Positions 1 to 9,403 of a stretch of 40,256 nucleotides of DNA are shown here, in pieces. Position 1 is the stretch's first letter. Each line of letters begins with the position of its first letter. A model generated the notes under the pieces. That model had not been told where the DNA came from. It saw nothing but the letters and a program-made list of their open reading frames with translations, and made no database searches. This stretch comes from an uncultured Eisenbergiella sp. Lineage in GTDB: Bacteria > Bacillota > Clostridia > Lachnospirales > Lachnospiraceae. The position numbers and the translations under genes are program-made. The DNA is taken from positions 1-40,256 of the forward strand of contig CANQFM010000026.1 of assembly GCA_947598825.1 (NCBI GenBank), read 5' to 3'.

Positions 1-111
1 CCCAAAGCGCCTTTGCTTTACGATTCGTAGTATACACTCCTGAAAAGAAAAGTCAAGAGGTTTTTTTGTATTTTTAGTCGTACATTCTGGGAGAGACAAA
101 ATGAAAATTTC

Positions 112-207
112 GGGTAATTATACCCAAAATATCTTCCAGACCCTTGAAAAAAGATAAAAATATGGTATTCTGAAAGAAATTATGGGAATAATAACCTAAA
201 ATATCTT
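112..207. repeat. Imperfect direct repeat flanking the first ATPase promoter
   Basis: Two related 24-bp elements begin at 112 and 184. Each reads GGG, eight A/T bases, ACC(C/T), then AAAATATCTT. The first also contains a GGGTA/TACCC inverted repeat (112-116 and 121-125). They bracket the candidate promoter at 144-171, the second lying just before the ribosome binding site. This arrangement resembles a pair of operators. What binds there is unknown. The remaining DNA from 1 to 111 shows no gene. Confidence 0.45.
144..171 (+). promoter_or_regulatory. Candidate sigma-A promoter for the AAA_14 ATPase
   Basis: TTGAAA (144-149), a 16-bp spacer, then TATTCT (166-171). The -35 is good and the -10 moderate. 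It lies 51 bp before the ATG, between the two copies of the direct repeat. Confidence 0.4.
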
Positions 208-222
208 TTGGGAGGAACCGCT

Positions 223-1482
223 ATGGAAAGGGAAATCAAAAGGGACAGATATCTCGATCAACTGGTGAAGCGCAAGGGCAACGGACTGATCAAAGTGATA
301 ACGGGGATCAGGAGATGCGGGAAATCCTATTTGCTGCGGACGTTGTTTAAAAATCATCTGCTGGAGGAAGGCGTAGAAGAGAACCATATTATTGAAATGG
401 CTTTCGATCTGTTTGACAACATCGACTACAGGGATCCCCGGGTTTTTTACCCGTGGGCAAAGGAACAGATCCGGGATAACGGAAGATATTATTTTTTGCT
501 GGACGAAGTTCAGCTTTTGGGAGAATTTGTCAGCGTCCTAAACGGCCTTGCGGATAAAAAGAACTGTGATGTGTATGTCACCGGAAGCAACGCCCGGTTC
601 CTTTCCAGGGATATTGCGACGGAATTTGGCGGCAGAGGGGACGAAATACACATGTATCCGCTCAGCTTTTCGGAGTTTATGACCGTATCCTCCAAAAACC
701 GCTATGACGGCTGGAATGAGTATATTACCTACGGCGGGATCCCGATGGTGGTTCTGGCGGATACCGACGATCAGAAAGAGGCCCTTTTAAAAAGCCTGTT
801 TCAGGAAACCTATATCCGTGATATTGCGGCAAGAAATAAGGTCAGGAATGTGGGCGAGATGGAGACGCTTTTGGATATCCTTTCCTCTGCAATCGGTTCC
901 CTGACCAATCCGCACAAGCTGCAGAAAGTTTTCCAGAGTGTGAATCATTCCAAAATAACGGCGTCAACCGTCACAAAGTATATCGAATATCTCAAGGACG
1001 CCTTTCTGATCGAGGAAGCGAAGCGCTATGACATAAAAGGAAACGCCTATATCGGTACGCCTGTGAAGTATTACTATATGGATTTAGGCCTTCGGAATGT
1101 ACGGATCAATTTCAGGCAAATGGAAATCTCCCACGCGATGGAAAATGCGATCTACAATGAACTGAGAATGCGCGGTTACAGTGTGGACGTGGGAAATCTT
1201 GGGATCGTGGAGCGAAAAAAGGACGCAGCTCCCATAAAAAAACAGTTGGAGGTCGATTTTATCTGCCGGAAGGGTTCCGGGCGCTGTTATGTGCAGTCCG
1301 CCTATTTGCTGGAATCGGAAGAAAAGATAACCCAGGAGATCAGGCCCTTTTTAAAGATCAGGGATTCTTTCCGAAAGATGATCATCACCTCGAATACGCC
1401 CAGACCGTTTTACAATGAGCAGGGGATCCTGATCATGAACGTATATGATTTCCTCATGGATCCGGATTCTGTGGAATTTTGA
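223..1482 (+). CDS. AAA_14/DUF4143-type ATP-binding protein
   Basis: A 419-residue cytoplasmic P-loop ATPase of the AAA_14 plus DUF4143 type, a family common in gut bacteria whose role is not established. The Walker A motif is GIRRCGKS (28-35) and the Walker B motif ends in D94-E95, followed by a TGSNA sensor-like motif near 120. The C-terminal domain has the restriction-endonuclease-like pattern ExDF at 343-346, but the position where an ExK triad would sit reads QSA (358-360), so nuclease activity is unlikely. ATG 223 is chosen because GGGAGGA lies six bases upstream; an in-frame TTG at 208 falls before that site. The gene appears monocistronic, with its own promoter. The family call is from visible motifs and overall layout. 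Confidence 0.85.
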   Translation: MEREIKRDRYLDQLVKRKGNGLIKVITGIRRCGKSYLLRTLFKNHLLEEGVEENHIIEMAFDLFDNIDYRDPRVFYPWAKEQIRDNGRYYFLLDEVQLLGEFVSVLNGLADKKNCDVYVTGSNARFLSRDIATEFGGRGDEIHMYPLSFSEFMTVSSKNRYDGWNEYITYGGIPMVVLADTDDQKEALLKSLFQETYIRDIAARNKVRNVGEMETLLDILSSAIGSLTNPHKLQKVFQSVNHSKITASTVTKYIEYLKDAFLIEEAKRYDIKGNAYIGTPVKYYYMDLGLRNVRINFRQMEISHAMENAIYNELRMRGYSVDVGNLGIVERKKDAAPIKKQLEVDFICRKGSGRCYVQSAYLLESEEKITQEIRPFLKIRDSFRKMIITSNTPRPFYNEQGILIMNVYDFLMDPDSVEF

Positions 1483-1500
1483 TTGTCCGTCAAAATGTAC

Positions 1501-1529
1501 TTTACAAATTCCGTCGAATAGGGTACACT
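1501..1529 (+). promoter_or_regulatory. Candidate promoter of the pyrG-glt-gln operon
   Basis: TTTACA (1501-1506), a 17-bp spacer and TACACT (1524-1529) place transcription start near 1534-1537, ahead of the leader hairpin at 1571-1615. A second, weaker set, TTGGGT (1532-1537) with TATTAT (1556-1561), also precedes the hairpin. Either would make the hairpin part of the pyrG leader. Confidence 0.45.
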
Positions 1530-1570
1530 GTTTGGGTAAAAGGTTGGAAAGCGCATATTATGGAATTGAC

Positions 1571-1625
1571 AAGGGCGTCAAATGGCCTGCAAAAGCAGGC
1601 TTATTTGACGCCCTTCGCTGTTTTT
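1571..1625 (+). terminator. Strong leader hairpin before pyrG: attenuator or upstream terminator
   Basis: A perfect 13-bp outer stem (1571-1583 with 1603-1615) encloses a 6-bp inner stem (GCCTGC/GCAGGC, 1585-1590 with 1595-1600) closed by an AAAA loop. T5 follows at 1621-1625 after a short CGCTG gap. It could end transcription of the upstream ATPase gene. Because candidate promoters lie upstream of it, it could also attenuate the downstream operon. The short, displaced T tract suggests incomplete termination. Confidence 0.65.
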
Positions 1626-1679
1626 GGGAGCGCTTTTTACAGGGGAAGCGGCCCGAAGGAAAAAGCAGGGAGGGAGAGT

Positions 1680-3302
1680 ATGGCGGTTAAATATGTGTTT
1701 GTGACAGGCGGCGTGGTGTCCGGGTTGGGAAAAGGGATCACCGCCGCGTCGCTGGGGCGGCTGTTAAAGGCCAGAGGCTACCATGTGACGATGCAGAAGT
1801 TCGATCCTTATATTAACGTGGATCCGGGAACCATGAATCCCATCCAGCACGGGGAAGTCTATGTGACCGACGACGGCACCGAAACCGATCTGGATCTGGG
1901 GCATTATGAGAGGTTCATCGACGAAAGCCTGGATTTTAACTCCAACGTCACCACCGGAAAGATTTACTGGTCGGTATTGAATAAGGAAAGGCACGGCGAT
2001 TACGGCGGCGGCACGGTGCAGGTGATCCCCCACATCACCAACGAGATCAAATCCCGCTTCCATCGAGCAAAGACGCCGGAAGAGGAGACGATCTCCATCA
2101 TCGAGGTGGGCGGCACTGTGGGCGACATCGAAAGCCAGCCCTTTTTGGAAGCCATCCGGCAGTTTCAGGCGGAGATGGGACGGGAAAACGCGATCCTGAT
2201 CCAGGTGACCCTGATCCCCTATCTGAAAGCGTCCGGCGAGATGAAGACAAAGCCCACGCAGATGAGCGTCAAGTCCTTACAGAGCATGGGGATCTGGCCC
2301 GACATTCTGGTGTGCCGTTCCGATTATCCCATAGATGAAAAAATGCGGGAGAAGATCGCGCTTTTCTGTAATGTCAAAAAAGAGCATGTGCTGCAGAACC
2401 TGGATGCGGATTCCCTCTATGAAGTGCCGCTGATGCTGGAGGAGGAAAAGCTGGCCCAGGCGGTTTGCGAATGTCTGCATCTGCCCTGCCCCGAACCGGA
2501 TCTAAGCGACTGGCGGCAGTTGGTGGAGGATCTGCACCACCCGCTTACCAGTGTGACCATTGCGCTGGTGGGCAAATATGTGGCGCTGCACGACGCTTAT
2601 TTGAGCGTGGCGGAGGCCTTAAAGCACGGCGGCATCGCCAACCGGGCCGAGGTACATATCCGCTGGATCGACGCGGAGGAGCTGACGCCGGAAAATCTGG
2701 AGGAATATCTGCACGATGTGGACGGCATCCTGGTGCCCGGCGGGTTCGGGCAGCGGGGCACCGAGGGGAAGATCCTGGCGGTGGGATATGCCAGAAAAAA
2801 CAAGATCCCCTATCTGGGGCTCTGCCTGGGGATGCAGTTGGCCATTGTGGAGTTCGCCCGGAACGTGGTGGGGCTTCCGGAAGCGGCCAGCATCGAGCTT
2901 TCTCCCGATACGCCGGATCCGGTCATCGCCCTGATGCCGGAGCAAAACGGCGTGGAGAACCTCGGAGGTACGCTGCGGCTGGGCGCCTATCCCTGTGTGT
3001 TAAAGGAAGGGACGCTGGCCCACCGGCTTTACGGAAAGACGCAGATCTCGGAAAGGCACCGCCACCGCTATGAGGTGAACAACGATTACCGCGCCTGCCT
3101 GACCGAAAACGGGATGGTGCTTTCGGGCCTTTCCCCGGACGGCAGGATCGTGGAAATGATAGAGCTTGTAGATCATCCGTTTTTTGTGGCGACCCAGGCG
3201 CATCCGGAATTTAAGTCCCGTCCCAATCTGCCCCATCCGCTGTTTCAGGGGCTGATCGCGGCGGCGCTGCGGTATGCCGGTTGTGCAGAGCCGCTTATGT
3301 AA
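1680..3302 (+). CDS. pyrG: CTP synthase
   Basis: CTP synthase (540 residues, normal length) makes CTP from UTP with ATP and glutamine-derived ammonia, the last step of pyrimidine nucleotide synthesis. The N-terminal synthetase domain opens [19 protein letters not shown], the family's P-loop signature. The C-terminal class I glutamine amidotransferase domain shows the nucleophile motif GLCLGMQ and the His-Glu pair in QAHPEF. ATG 1680 is preceded by GGGAGGGAG. The reading frame stays open far upstream, but that extension has no family counterpart and crosses the leader hairpin, so it is rejected. gltB follows after 20 bp, so the two are probably co-transcribed. Confidence 0.97.
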   Translation: MAVKYVFVTGGVVSGLGKGITAASLGRLLKARGYHVTMQKFDPYINVDPGTMNPIQHGEVYVTDDGTETDLDLGHYERFIDESLDFNSNVTTGKIYWSVLNKERHGDYGGGTVQVIPHITNEIKSRFHRAKTPEEETISIIEVGGTVGDIESQPFLEAIRQFQAEMGRENAILIQVTLIPYLKASGEMKTKPTQMSVKSLQSMGIWPDILVCRSDYPIDEKMREKIALFCNVKKEHVLQNLDADSLYEVPLMLEEEKLAQAVCECLHLPCPEPDLSDWRQLVEDLHHPLTSVTIALVGKYVALHDAYLSVAEALKHGGIANRAEVHIRWIDAEELTPENLEEYLHDVDGILVPGGFGQRGTEGKILAVGYARKNKIPYLGLCLGMQLAIVEFARNVVGLPEAASIELSPDTPDPVIALMPEQNGVENLGGTLRLGAYPCVLKEGTLAHRLYGKTQISERHRHRYEVNNDYRACLTENGMVLSGLSPDGRIVEMIELVDHPFFVATQAHPEFKSRPNLPHPLFQGLIAAALRYAGCAEPLM

Positions 3303-3322
3303 GCAGGCAAGAGGAGGAAAAA

Positions 3323-6300
3323 ATGGATCAATTCTGTATCAGACAACAGAAGGAAGAAGCGCAGCGGGGGCTTTACAGCCCATCCTTTGAACACGATAAC
3401 TGCGGTATCGGCGCGATCGTCAACATAGAGGGCAGAAAAAGCCATCAGATCGTGGCCGACGCGTTAAAGATCGTAGAAAATCTGGAACACCGGGCGGGAA
3501 AGGACGCGGAGGGCAAGACCGGGGACGGCGTGGGCATTCTCACGCAGGTCTCCCACAGTTTTTTCGCAAAAGCCTGTAAGGAGGCAGGGATTGCCATCGG
3601 CGGAGAAAGAGAATACGGCGTCGGCATGTTCTTCTTCCCCCAGAACGAGCTGAAGCGCAGCCGTGCCAAAAAGATGTTTGAGATCATCGTACAGAAAGAG
3701 GGCATGGAATTTCTGGGCTGGCGCGATGTGCCCACGGCCCCGGAGGTGCTGGGCCATAAGGCGAGGGAGTGTATGCCCGTGATCTGCCAGGGGTTTGTGA
3801 AAAAGCCCGCGAATCTGGAGAAGGGACTGGAATTTGACCGCAAGCTCTATGTGGTGCGGCGGGTTTTCGAGCAGAGCAACGACAACACCTATGTGCCTTC
3901 CCTGTCCAGCAGGACCATCGTCTATAAAGGCATGTTCCTGGTGGGACAGCTCCGCACGTTCTTTTTAGACCTGCAGGATGCAGATTATGATTCCGCCATC
4001 GCCATCGTACATTCCCGCTTTTCCACCAATACGAATCCCAGTTGGGAGCGGGCCCATCCGAACCGGTTCATCGTTCATAACGGCGAGATCAATACCATCA
4101 AGGGCAACGTGGATAAGATGCTGGCCCGGGAGGAGACCATGTCCGCCCATAAATTTTCCGCGGACGATCTGACCAAGGTGCTGCCGGTGATCAACGCCAC
4201 CGGATCCGATTCCGCCATGCTGGACAATACGCTGGAATTTCTGGTCATGAGCGGCATGGATCTGCCTCTGGCGGTGATGATCACGATCCCGGAGCCCTGG
4301 ACCCACAACGATACGATCTCCCAGGAGGGACGGGATTTCTATCAATATTACGCTACCATGATGGAGCCCTGGGACGGCCCTGCCTCCATCCTGTTCTCCG
4401 ACGGCGATCTGATGGGGGCGGTGCTGGATCGAAACGGCCTGCGCCCTTCCCGTTATTATATCATGGACGACGGGCGGCTGATCCTTTCTTCCGAGGTGGG
4501 CGTACTGGAGCTGGCTCCGGAGCATATCCTCAAAAAAGAACGGCTGCATCCCGGCAAAATGCTGCTGGTGGACACCAGGCGCGGCCAGGTGCTTTCCGAC
4601 GAGCAGATCAAGGAATCCTATGCCTTAAAGGAGCCCTACGGGGAATGGCTGGACAGCAACCTGGTGACGCTGGCGGAATTGAAGATCCCCAACGAGAAGA
4701 TCCCTTCTTATACGAAAGAAGAGAGGGCGCGGCTGCAGAAAGCCTTCGGGTATACCTATGAGGAATACCGGGGCAGCATTTGCGCCATGGCCTTAAACGG
4801 TTCGGAGCAGATCGGCGCCATGGGCGTGGATACGCCGCTGGCGGTGCTTTCCAAAGAATATCAGCCGTTGTTCTTCTACTTTAAACAGCTTTTCGCCCAG
4901 GTGACCAATCCGCCCATCGACGCCACCCGGGAGAAGATCGTGACCTCCACCACCGTCTATGTGGGCAAGAACGGCAATCTCCTGGAAGAAAAGCCGGAGA
5001 ACTGCCAGGTATTAAAGATCAACAATCCGATTCTGACGGATCTGGATCTGTTGAAGATCCGTACTATGAAAAAACCGGGCTTTCAGGTAGCCTATGTGCC
5101 CATCATTTTCTATAAGAGTACGCCCATGGACAGGGTGCTGGAGCATCTGTTCGTGGAGGTGGACAAAGCCTATCGGGAAGGGGCCAATATCCTGATCCTC
5201 ACCGACCGGGGCGTGGATGAAAACCATGTGGCGATCCCGTCTTTGCTGGCGGTTTCCGCGGTACATAAGCATCTGGTCAAAACCAAAAAATGTACGGCCC
5301 TGTCCCTGATCCTGGAGTCCGGAGAACCCAGGGAGGTGCATCATTTCGCCGCCCTGCTGGGGTATGGCGCCAGCGCCGTGAACCCCTATCTGGCCCATGC
5401 CACCATCGCCGAGCTGGTGGAAGCGGGGCTGGTAAACAAGGATTATTACGCGGCGGTCAACGACTATGATAACGCGATCCTGCAGGGCATTGTGAAGATC
5501 GCATCCAAGATGGGCATTTCCACGATCCAGTCCTATCAGGGCAGCCAGATCTTCGAGGCGGTGGGCATTTCCCAGGAGGTGATCGACCGGTATTTCACCG
5601 GTACGGTCAGCCGGGTGGGCGGCATCACGCTGGAGGATATCGCGGCCCAGACCGACGCCCAACATTCCAGGGCTTTCGATCCCCTGGGGCTGGAAACGGA
5701 TCTGACCCTTTCTTCCCTGGGACGGCACAAAATGCGCAGCCAGGGGGAGGAACACCGCTACAATCCCCGCACCATCCATTTGCTGCAGCAGTCCACGCGG
5801 GAAGGAAACTATGATAAATTTGTAGAATATACGAAGATGGTGGACGCCGAGGAGACCGGCTATTTGCGCAGCTTGATGGATTTTAACTATCCGAAAGAGG
5901 GCGTGCCCATCGAGGAAGTGGAGAGCGTGGAGGAGATCGTAAAGCGCTTTAAGACCGGCGCCATGTCCTACGGTTCGATTTCCGAAGAGGCCCACGAAGC
6001 GCTGGCTATTGCCATGAACCATCTGCACGGCAAGTCCAACAGCGGCGAGGGCGGGGAAAGCGACGAACGTCTGGAATCCGCCGGGACGGATCACGACCGG
6101 AGTTCCGCCATCAAGCAGGTGGCCAGCGGCCGTTTCGGCGTTACCAGCCGGTATCTGGTGAGCGCAAAGGAGATCCAGATCAAGATGGCCCAGGGCGCCA
6201 AGCCCGGCGAAGGCGGCCATCTGCCCGCCCGCAAGGTCTATCCCTGGATCGCCAAGACCCGGCATTCCACGCCGGGGGTGAGCCTGATCTCCCCGCCGCC

Positions 6301-7891
6301 GCATCACGATATTTACTCCATCGAGGATCTGGCGCAACTAATCTACGATCTGAAAAATGCCAATAAATACGCGCGCATCTCCGTCAAGCTGGTTTCTGAG
6401 GCAGGCGTTGGGACGGTGGCCGCGGGCGTGGCCAAGGCCGGCGCCCAGGTGGTCCTCATTTCGGGCTATGACGGCGGTACCGGCGCAGCCCCCATCAGCT
6501 CCATCCACAACGCGGGGCTGCCCTGGGAGCTGGGGCTGGCAGAGACCCATCAGACCCTTTTGGCCAACGGCCTGCGCAACCGCGTGATGATCGAGACGGA
6601 CGGCAAGCTGATGAGCGGCCGGGACGTGGCCATCGCCGCGCTGCTGGGCGCGGAGGAATTTGGGTTCGCCACGGCTCCGCTGGTGACGCTGGGGTGCGTG
6701 ATGATGCGCGTCTGTAATCTGGACACCTGCCCCATGGGCGTAGCCACTCAGAATCCGGAGTTGCGGAAACGCTTCATCGGCAAGCCGGAATATGTGGAGA
6801 ATTTCATGCGCTTTATCGCGCAGCAGCTTAGGGAATACATGGCGAAGCTGGGCGTGCGTACCGTCAACGAGATGGTGGGGCGCACGGATCTGCTGAAGAA
6901 AAAGGAAAATCTCACCGGGCGGGAGGCGAAGGTGGATTTAAGCCGCATCTTAAACGCAGCGCCGGAGACGGATCGGAGCCTGTGCGTGTTCGATCCGGCC
7001 TGCGCCTACGATTTTGAACTGGAAAAGACCAAGGACGAGGCTCTTTTGTTAAAGAAAAAGGAACTGCAAAAGGCCATTGCCGACGGGGAGAAAAAGGAAT
7101 ACAGCGTGAAGCTGACCAATGTGGACCGCACCTTCGGAACTTTGCTGGGAGCCCAGATCACCCGGCTGCATCCGGAGGGGCTGCCGGCGGATACCATTAC
7201 GATCCGCTGTACTGGCGCGGGAGGCCAGAGCTTCGGTGCTTTTCTGCCCAAAGGGCTGACTCTGAGCCTGTGCGGCGACAGCAATGACTATTTCGGGAAA
7301 GGGCTTTCCGGCGGCAAGCTGGTGGTATATGCGCCTCAAAAGGCGAAATTCATCCCGCATGAAAACATCATCATCGGAAACGTGGCGCTTTACGGCGCTA
7401 CCAGCGGCGAGGCCTATATCGCCGGCGTGGCGGGAGAACGGTTCTGCGTCCGCAATTCCGGCGCTACCGCCGTAGTGGAAGGCGTGGGAGAGCATGGCTG
7501 CGAGTATATGACCGGAGGCCGGGCGGTGATCCTGGGCCCCACCGGAAAGAATTTTGCGGCCGGTATGAGCGGCGGCATCGCCTATGTGCTGGATGAAAAG
7601 AACTGTCTGTACCGGAATCTGAATAAGGAAATGGTGCTGATGGAGAAGGTGGAGACCAAGTTTGACAAGGAAGAACTGCGGGCCATGATCGAGGCCCATG
7701 TAGCGCATACGGGATCGGAGAAGGGCAAGGAGGTGCTGGCGCACTTTTCCGAGTACCTGCCGAAATTTAAGAAGGTCATACCCGGCGACTATAAACGGCT
7801 GATCCAGCTCTCCTCCCAGTTCGAGGAACAGGGCATGAGCAGGGAAGAAGCGCAGATCGAGGCATTTTACGCCAGCCTCGGCACCAAATAA
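3323..7891 (+). CDS. gltB: Glutamate synthase, large (alpha) subunit
   Basis: The large subunit of NADPH-dependent glutamate synthase (1522 residues). It hydrolyses glutamine and passes ammonia to 2-oxoglutarate, giving glutamate. Domain order is the family's: N-terminal class II amidotransferase, with Cys27 in HDNCGIGAI as the expected nucleophile after removal of a short propeptide; a central domain; the FMN-binding synthase domain (GEGGE and GGTGAAP segments); the 3Fe-4S cysteines in CVMMRVCNLDTC (Cx5Cx4C); and a C-terminal glycine-rich beta-helix domain. AGGAGGA stands just before ATG 3323; an in-frame upstream ATG at 3281 lies inside pyrG and is rejected. The small subunit gene follows after 12 bp. 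Confidence 0.97.
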   Translation: MDQFCIRQQKEEAQRGLYSPSFEHDNCGIGAIVNIEGRKSHQIVADALKIVENLEHRAGKDAEGKTGDGVGILTQVSHSFFAKACKEAGIAIGGEREYGVGMFFFPQNELKRSRAKKMFEIIVQKEGMEFLGWRDVPTAPEVLGHKARECMPVICQGFVKKPANLEKGLEFDRKLYVVRRVFEQSNDNTYVPSLSSRTIVYKGMFLVGQLRTFFLDLQDADYDSAIAIVHSRFSTNTNPSWERAHPNRFIVHNGEINTIKGNVDKMLAREETMSAHKFSADDLTKVLPVINATGSDSAMLDNTLEFLVMSGMDLPLAVMITIPEPWTHNDTISQEGRDFYQYYATMMEPWDGPASILFSDGDLMGAVLDRNGLRPSRYYIMDDGRLILSSEVGVLELAPEHILKKERLHPGKMLLVDTRRGQVLSDEQIKESYALKEPYGEWLDSNLVTLAELKIPNEKIPSYTKEERARLQKAFGYTYEEYRGSICAMALNGSEQIGAMGVDTPLAVLSKEYQPLFFYFKQLFAQVTNPPIDATREKIVTSTTVYVGKNGNLLEEKPENCQVLKINNPILTDLDLLKIRTMKKPGFQVAYVPIIFYKSTPMDRVLEHLFVEVDKAYREGANILILTDRGVDENHVAIPSLLAVSAVHKHLVKTKKCTALSLILESGEPREVHHFAALLGYGASAVNPYLAHATIAELVEAGLVNKDYYAAVNDYDNAILQGIVKIASKMGISTIQSYQGSQIFEAVGISQEVIDRYFTGTVSRVGGITLEDIAAQTDAQHSRAFDPLGLETDLTLSSLGRHKMRSQGEEHRYNPRTIHLLQQSTREGNYDKFVEYTKMVDAEETGYLRSLMDFNYPKEGVPIEEVESVEEIVKRFKTGAMSYGSISEEAHEALAIAMNHLHGKSNSGEGGESDERLESAGTDHDRSSAIKQVASGRFGVTSRYLVSAKEIQIKMAQGAKPGEGGHLPARKVYPWIAKTRHSTPGVSLISPPPHHDIYSIEDLAQLIYDLKNANKYARISVKLVSEAGVGTVAAGVAKAGAQVVLISGYDGGTGAAPISSIHNAGLPWELGLAETHQTLLANGLRNRVMIETDGKLMSGRDVAIAALLGAEEFGFATAPLVTLGCVMMRVCNLDTCPMGVATQNPELRKRFIGKPEYVENFMRFIAQQLREYMAKLGVRTVNEMVGRTDLLKKKENLTGREAKVDLSRILNAAPETDRSLCVFDPACAYDFELEKTKDEALLLKKKELQKAIADGEKKEYSVKLTNVDRTFGTLLGAQITRLHPEGLPADTITIRCTGAGGQSFGAFLPKGLTLSLCGDSNDYFGKGLSGGKLVVYAPQKAKFIPHENIIIGNVALYGATSGEAYIAGVAGERFCVRNSGATAVVEGVGEHGCEYMTGGRAVILGPTGKNFAAGMSGGIAYVLDEKNCLYRNLNKEMVLMEKVETKFDKEELRAMIEAHVAHTGSEKGKEVLAHFSEYLPKFKKVIPGDYKRLIQLSSQFEEQGMSREEAQIEAFYASLGTK

Positions 7892-7903
7892 GGAGATGAA
7901 AAA

Positions 7904-9388
7904 ATGGGAAAACCCACAGGATTTCTGGAATATGAGCGTAAAGACGGCCCGGTGACAGCGCCGCAGGAGAGGATCGGAAATTTCCGGGAGTTTCACGGGT
8001 CGCTTTCGGAGGAGGAACAGCGGCTGCAGGGCGCCCGCTGTATGGAGTGCGGCGTGCCCTTCTGCCAGGCGGGCATGATGATCGCCGGTATGGCCTCCGG
8101 CTGTCCGCTGCATAATCTGGTGCCGGAGATCAACGACCTGGTCTATCACGGCAACTGGGAGCAGGCCTATGTACGGCTTACAAAAACCCATTGCTTTCCG
8201 GAGTTCACTTCCCGGGTCTGCCCGGCGCTGTGCGAGGCGGCCTGTACCTGCGGCCTGCACGCAAGGCCCGTAAGCACTAAGGAAAATGAGAGGGCGGTCA
8301 TCGAATATGCCTTTGCCAACGGCCTGGTGGACGCCCAGCCGCCGAAGGTGCGCACCGGCAAGACCGTGGCTGTGGTGGGCAGCGGCCCCGCAGGGCTGGC
8401 GGCGGCCTGGCAGCTCAATAGAAGAGGGCATCTGGTGACGGTCTATGAAAGGAGCGACAGGCCCGGCGGCCTGCTGCGCTACGGCATTCCCAACATGAAG
8501 CTGGAAAAGCGCATCATCGACCGGCGCATCCGTCTGATGGAGCAGTCCGGTATCGTTTTCAAATGCAGCGTGAATGTGGGAAAGGATATTTCGGGCAAAG
8601 AACTGGCGGCGCAGTATGACCGGGTGGTTCTGGCCTGCGGCGCCTCCAATCCCAGGGACATCAAGGTGCCCGGCAGGGAAGCTCAGGGGATCTATTTCGC
8701 GGTGGATTTTTTGTCCCGCGTGACAAAGGCGCTTCTGGACAGCGATTTTGAGAATGTGCCCTATGAGCTGGCGAAGGGGAAGCAGGTTCTGGTCATCGGC
8801 GGCGGCGATACCGGCAACGACTGTGTGGGCACCGCCATCCGCCTGGGAGCGAAGAACGTGATCCAGTTGGAAATGATGCCCAAACCGCCCCTGGAGCGGA
8901 CGGACAGCAATCCCTGGCCCGAATGGCCCAAGGTGCTAAAGACCGATTACGGCCAGGAAGAGGCCATCGACAGGTTCGGCCAGGATCCCCGCATTTATCA
9001 GACCACAGTAACGGAATTTCAGAAAAACGAGGCCGGACAGGTGTGCAGCGCTACCGTTGTCAGCTTAAAGCCCCAGTATGATGAAAAGACAAAACGGACG
9101 GCCATGGTGCCCATAGAAGGGACACAGAGACAGATCCCGGCAGATCTTGTTCTGATCGCGGCAGGTTTTTTGGGAAGCGAGGGTTACGTTTCCGAGAGTT
9201 TTGGTGTAAAATGTAATGCAAGGACCAATGTGGACACCGCCCCCGGCCAGTATCAGACCAGTGAAGAGAAGATCTTTACGGCCGGCGATATGCACAGGGG
9301 GCAGTCCCTGGTGGTATGGGCCATCGCGGAGGGCAGGGAAGCGGCCCGGGCGGTGGACGAATCCCTGATGGGATATACAGACCGGTAA
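7904..9388 (+). CDS. gltD: Glutamate synthase, small (beta) subunit
   Basis: The NADPH-oxidising subunit of glutamate synthase (494 residues), which feeds electrons through FAD and iron-sulfur clusters to GltB. The N terminus carries two cysteine groups typical of the two 4Fe-4S clusters (Cys46, 49, 54, 67 and Cys106, 110, 114, 116). An FAD-binding GSGPAG follows at 159-164, and a second nucleotide-binding GGGDTGND lies in the C-terminal half. The ribosome binding site AAGGAG overlaps the end of gltB. It sits between gltB and glnA, so the complete GS/GOGAT cycle is encoded in one run. Confidence 0.96.
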   Translation: MGKPTGFLEYERKDGPVTAPQERIGNFREFHGSLSEEEQRLQGARCMECGVPFCQAGMMIAGMASGCPLHNLVPEINDLVYHGNWEQAYVRLTKTHCFPEFTSRVCPALCEAACTCGLHARPVSTKENERAVIEYAFANGLVDAQPPKVRTGKTVAVVGSGPAGLAAAWQLNRRGHLVTVYERSDRPGGLLRYGIPNMKLEKRIIDRRIRLMEQSGIVFKCSVNVGKDISGKELAAQYDRVVLACGASNPRDIKVPGREAQGIYFAVDFLSRVTKALLDSDFENVPYELAKGKQVLVIGGGDTGNDCVGTAIRLGAKNVIQLEMMPKPPLERTDSNPWPEWPKVLKTDYGQEEAIDRFGQDPRIYQTTVTEFQKNEAGQVCSATVVSLKPQYDEKTKRTAMVPIEGTQRQIPADLVLIAAGFLGSEGYVSESFGVKCNARTNVDTAPGQYQTSEEKIFTAGDMHRGQSLVVWAIAEGREAARAVDESLMGYTDR

Positions 9389-9403
9389 AAGGAGAAAGAG
9401 GAT

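Noticed and set aside
1530-1625. Twin-hexaloop ANTAR target before pyrG
   Set aside because: Only one strong hairpin is present and its loop is AAAA, not a hexaloop with A at position 1 and G at position 4.
1479-1679. Upstream in-frame extension of pyrG starting at 1479
   Set aside because: It adds 67 residues with no family counterpart, crosses the leader hairpin and lacks a ribosome binding site, whereas 1680 has GGGAGGGAG.
2465-3073. 202-residue frame inside pyrG on the same strand
   Set aside because: Frame-shifted shadow of GC-rich coding DNA; low-complexity Gly/Arg-rich product.
5012-6337. Long antisense frame (441 residues) within gltB
   Set aside because: Antisense shadow of a GC-rich gene; composition rich in His, Gln and Gly, no recognisable domain and no ribosome binding site.
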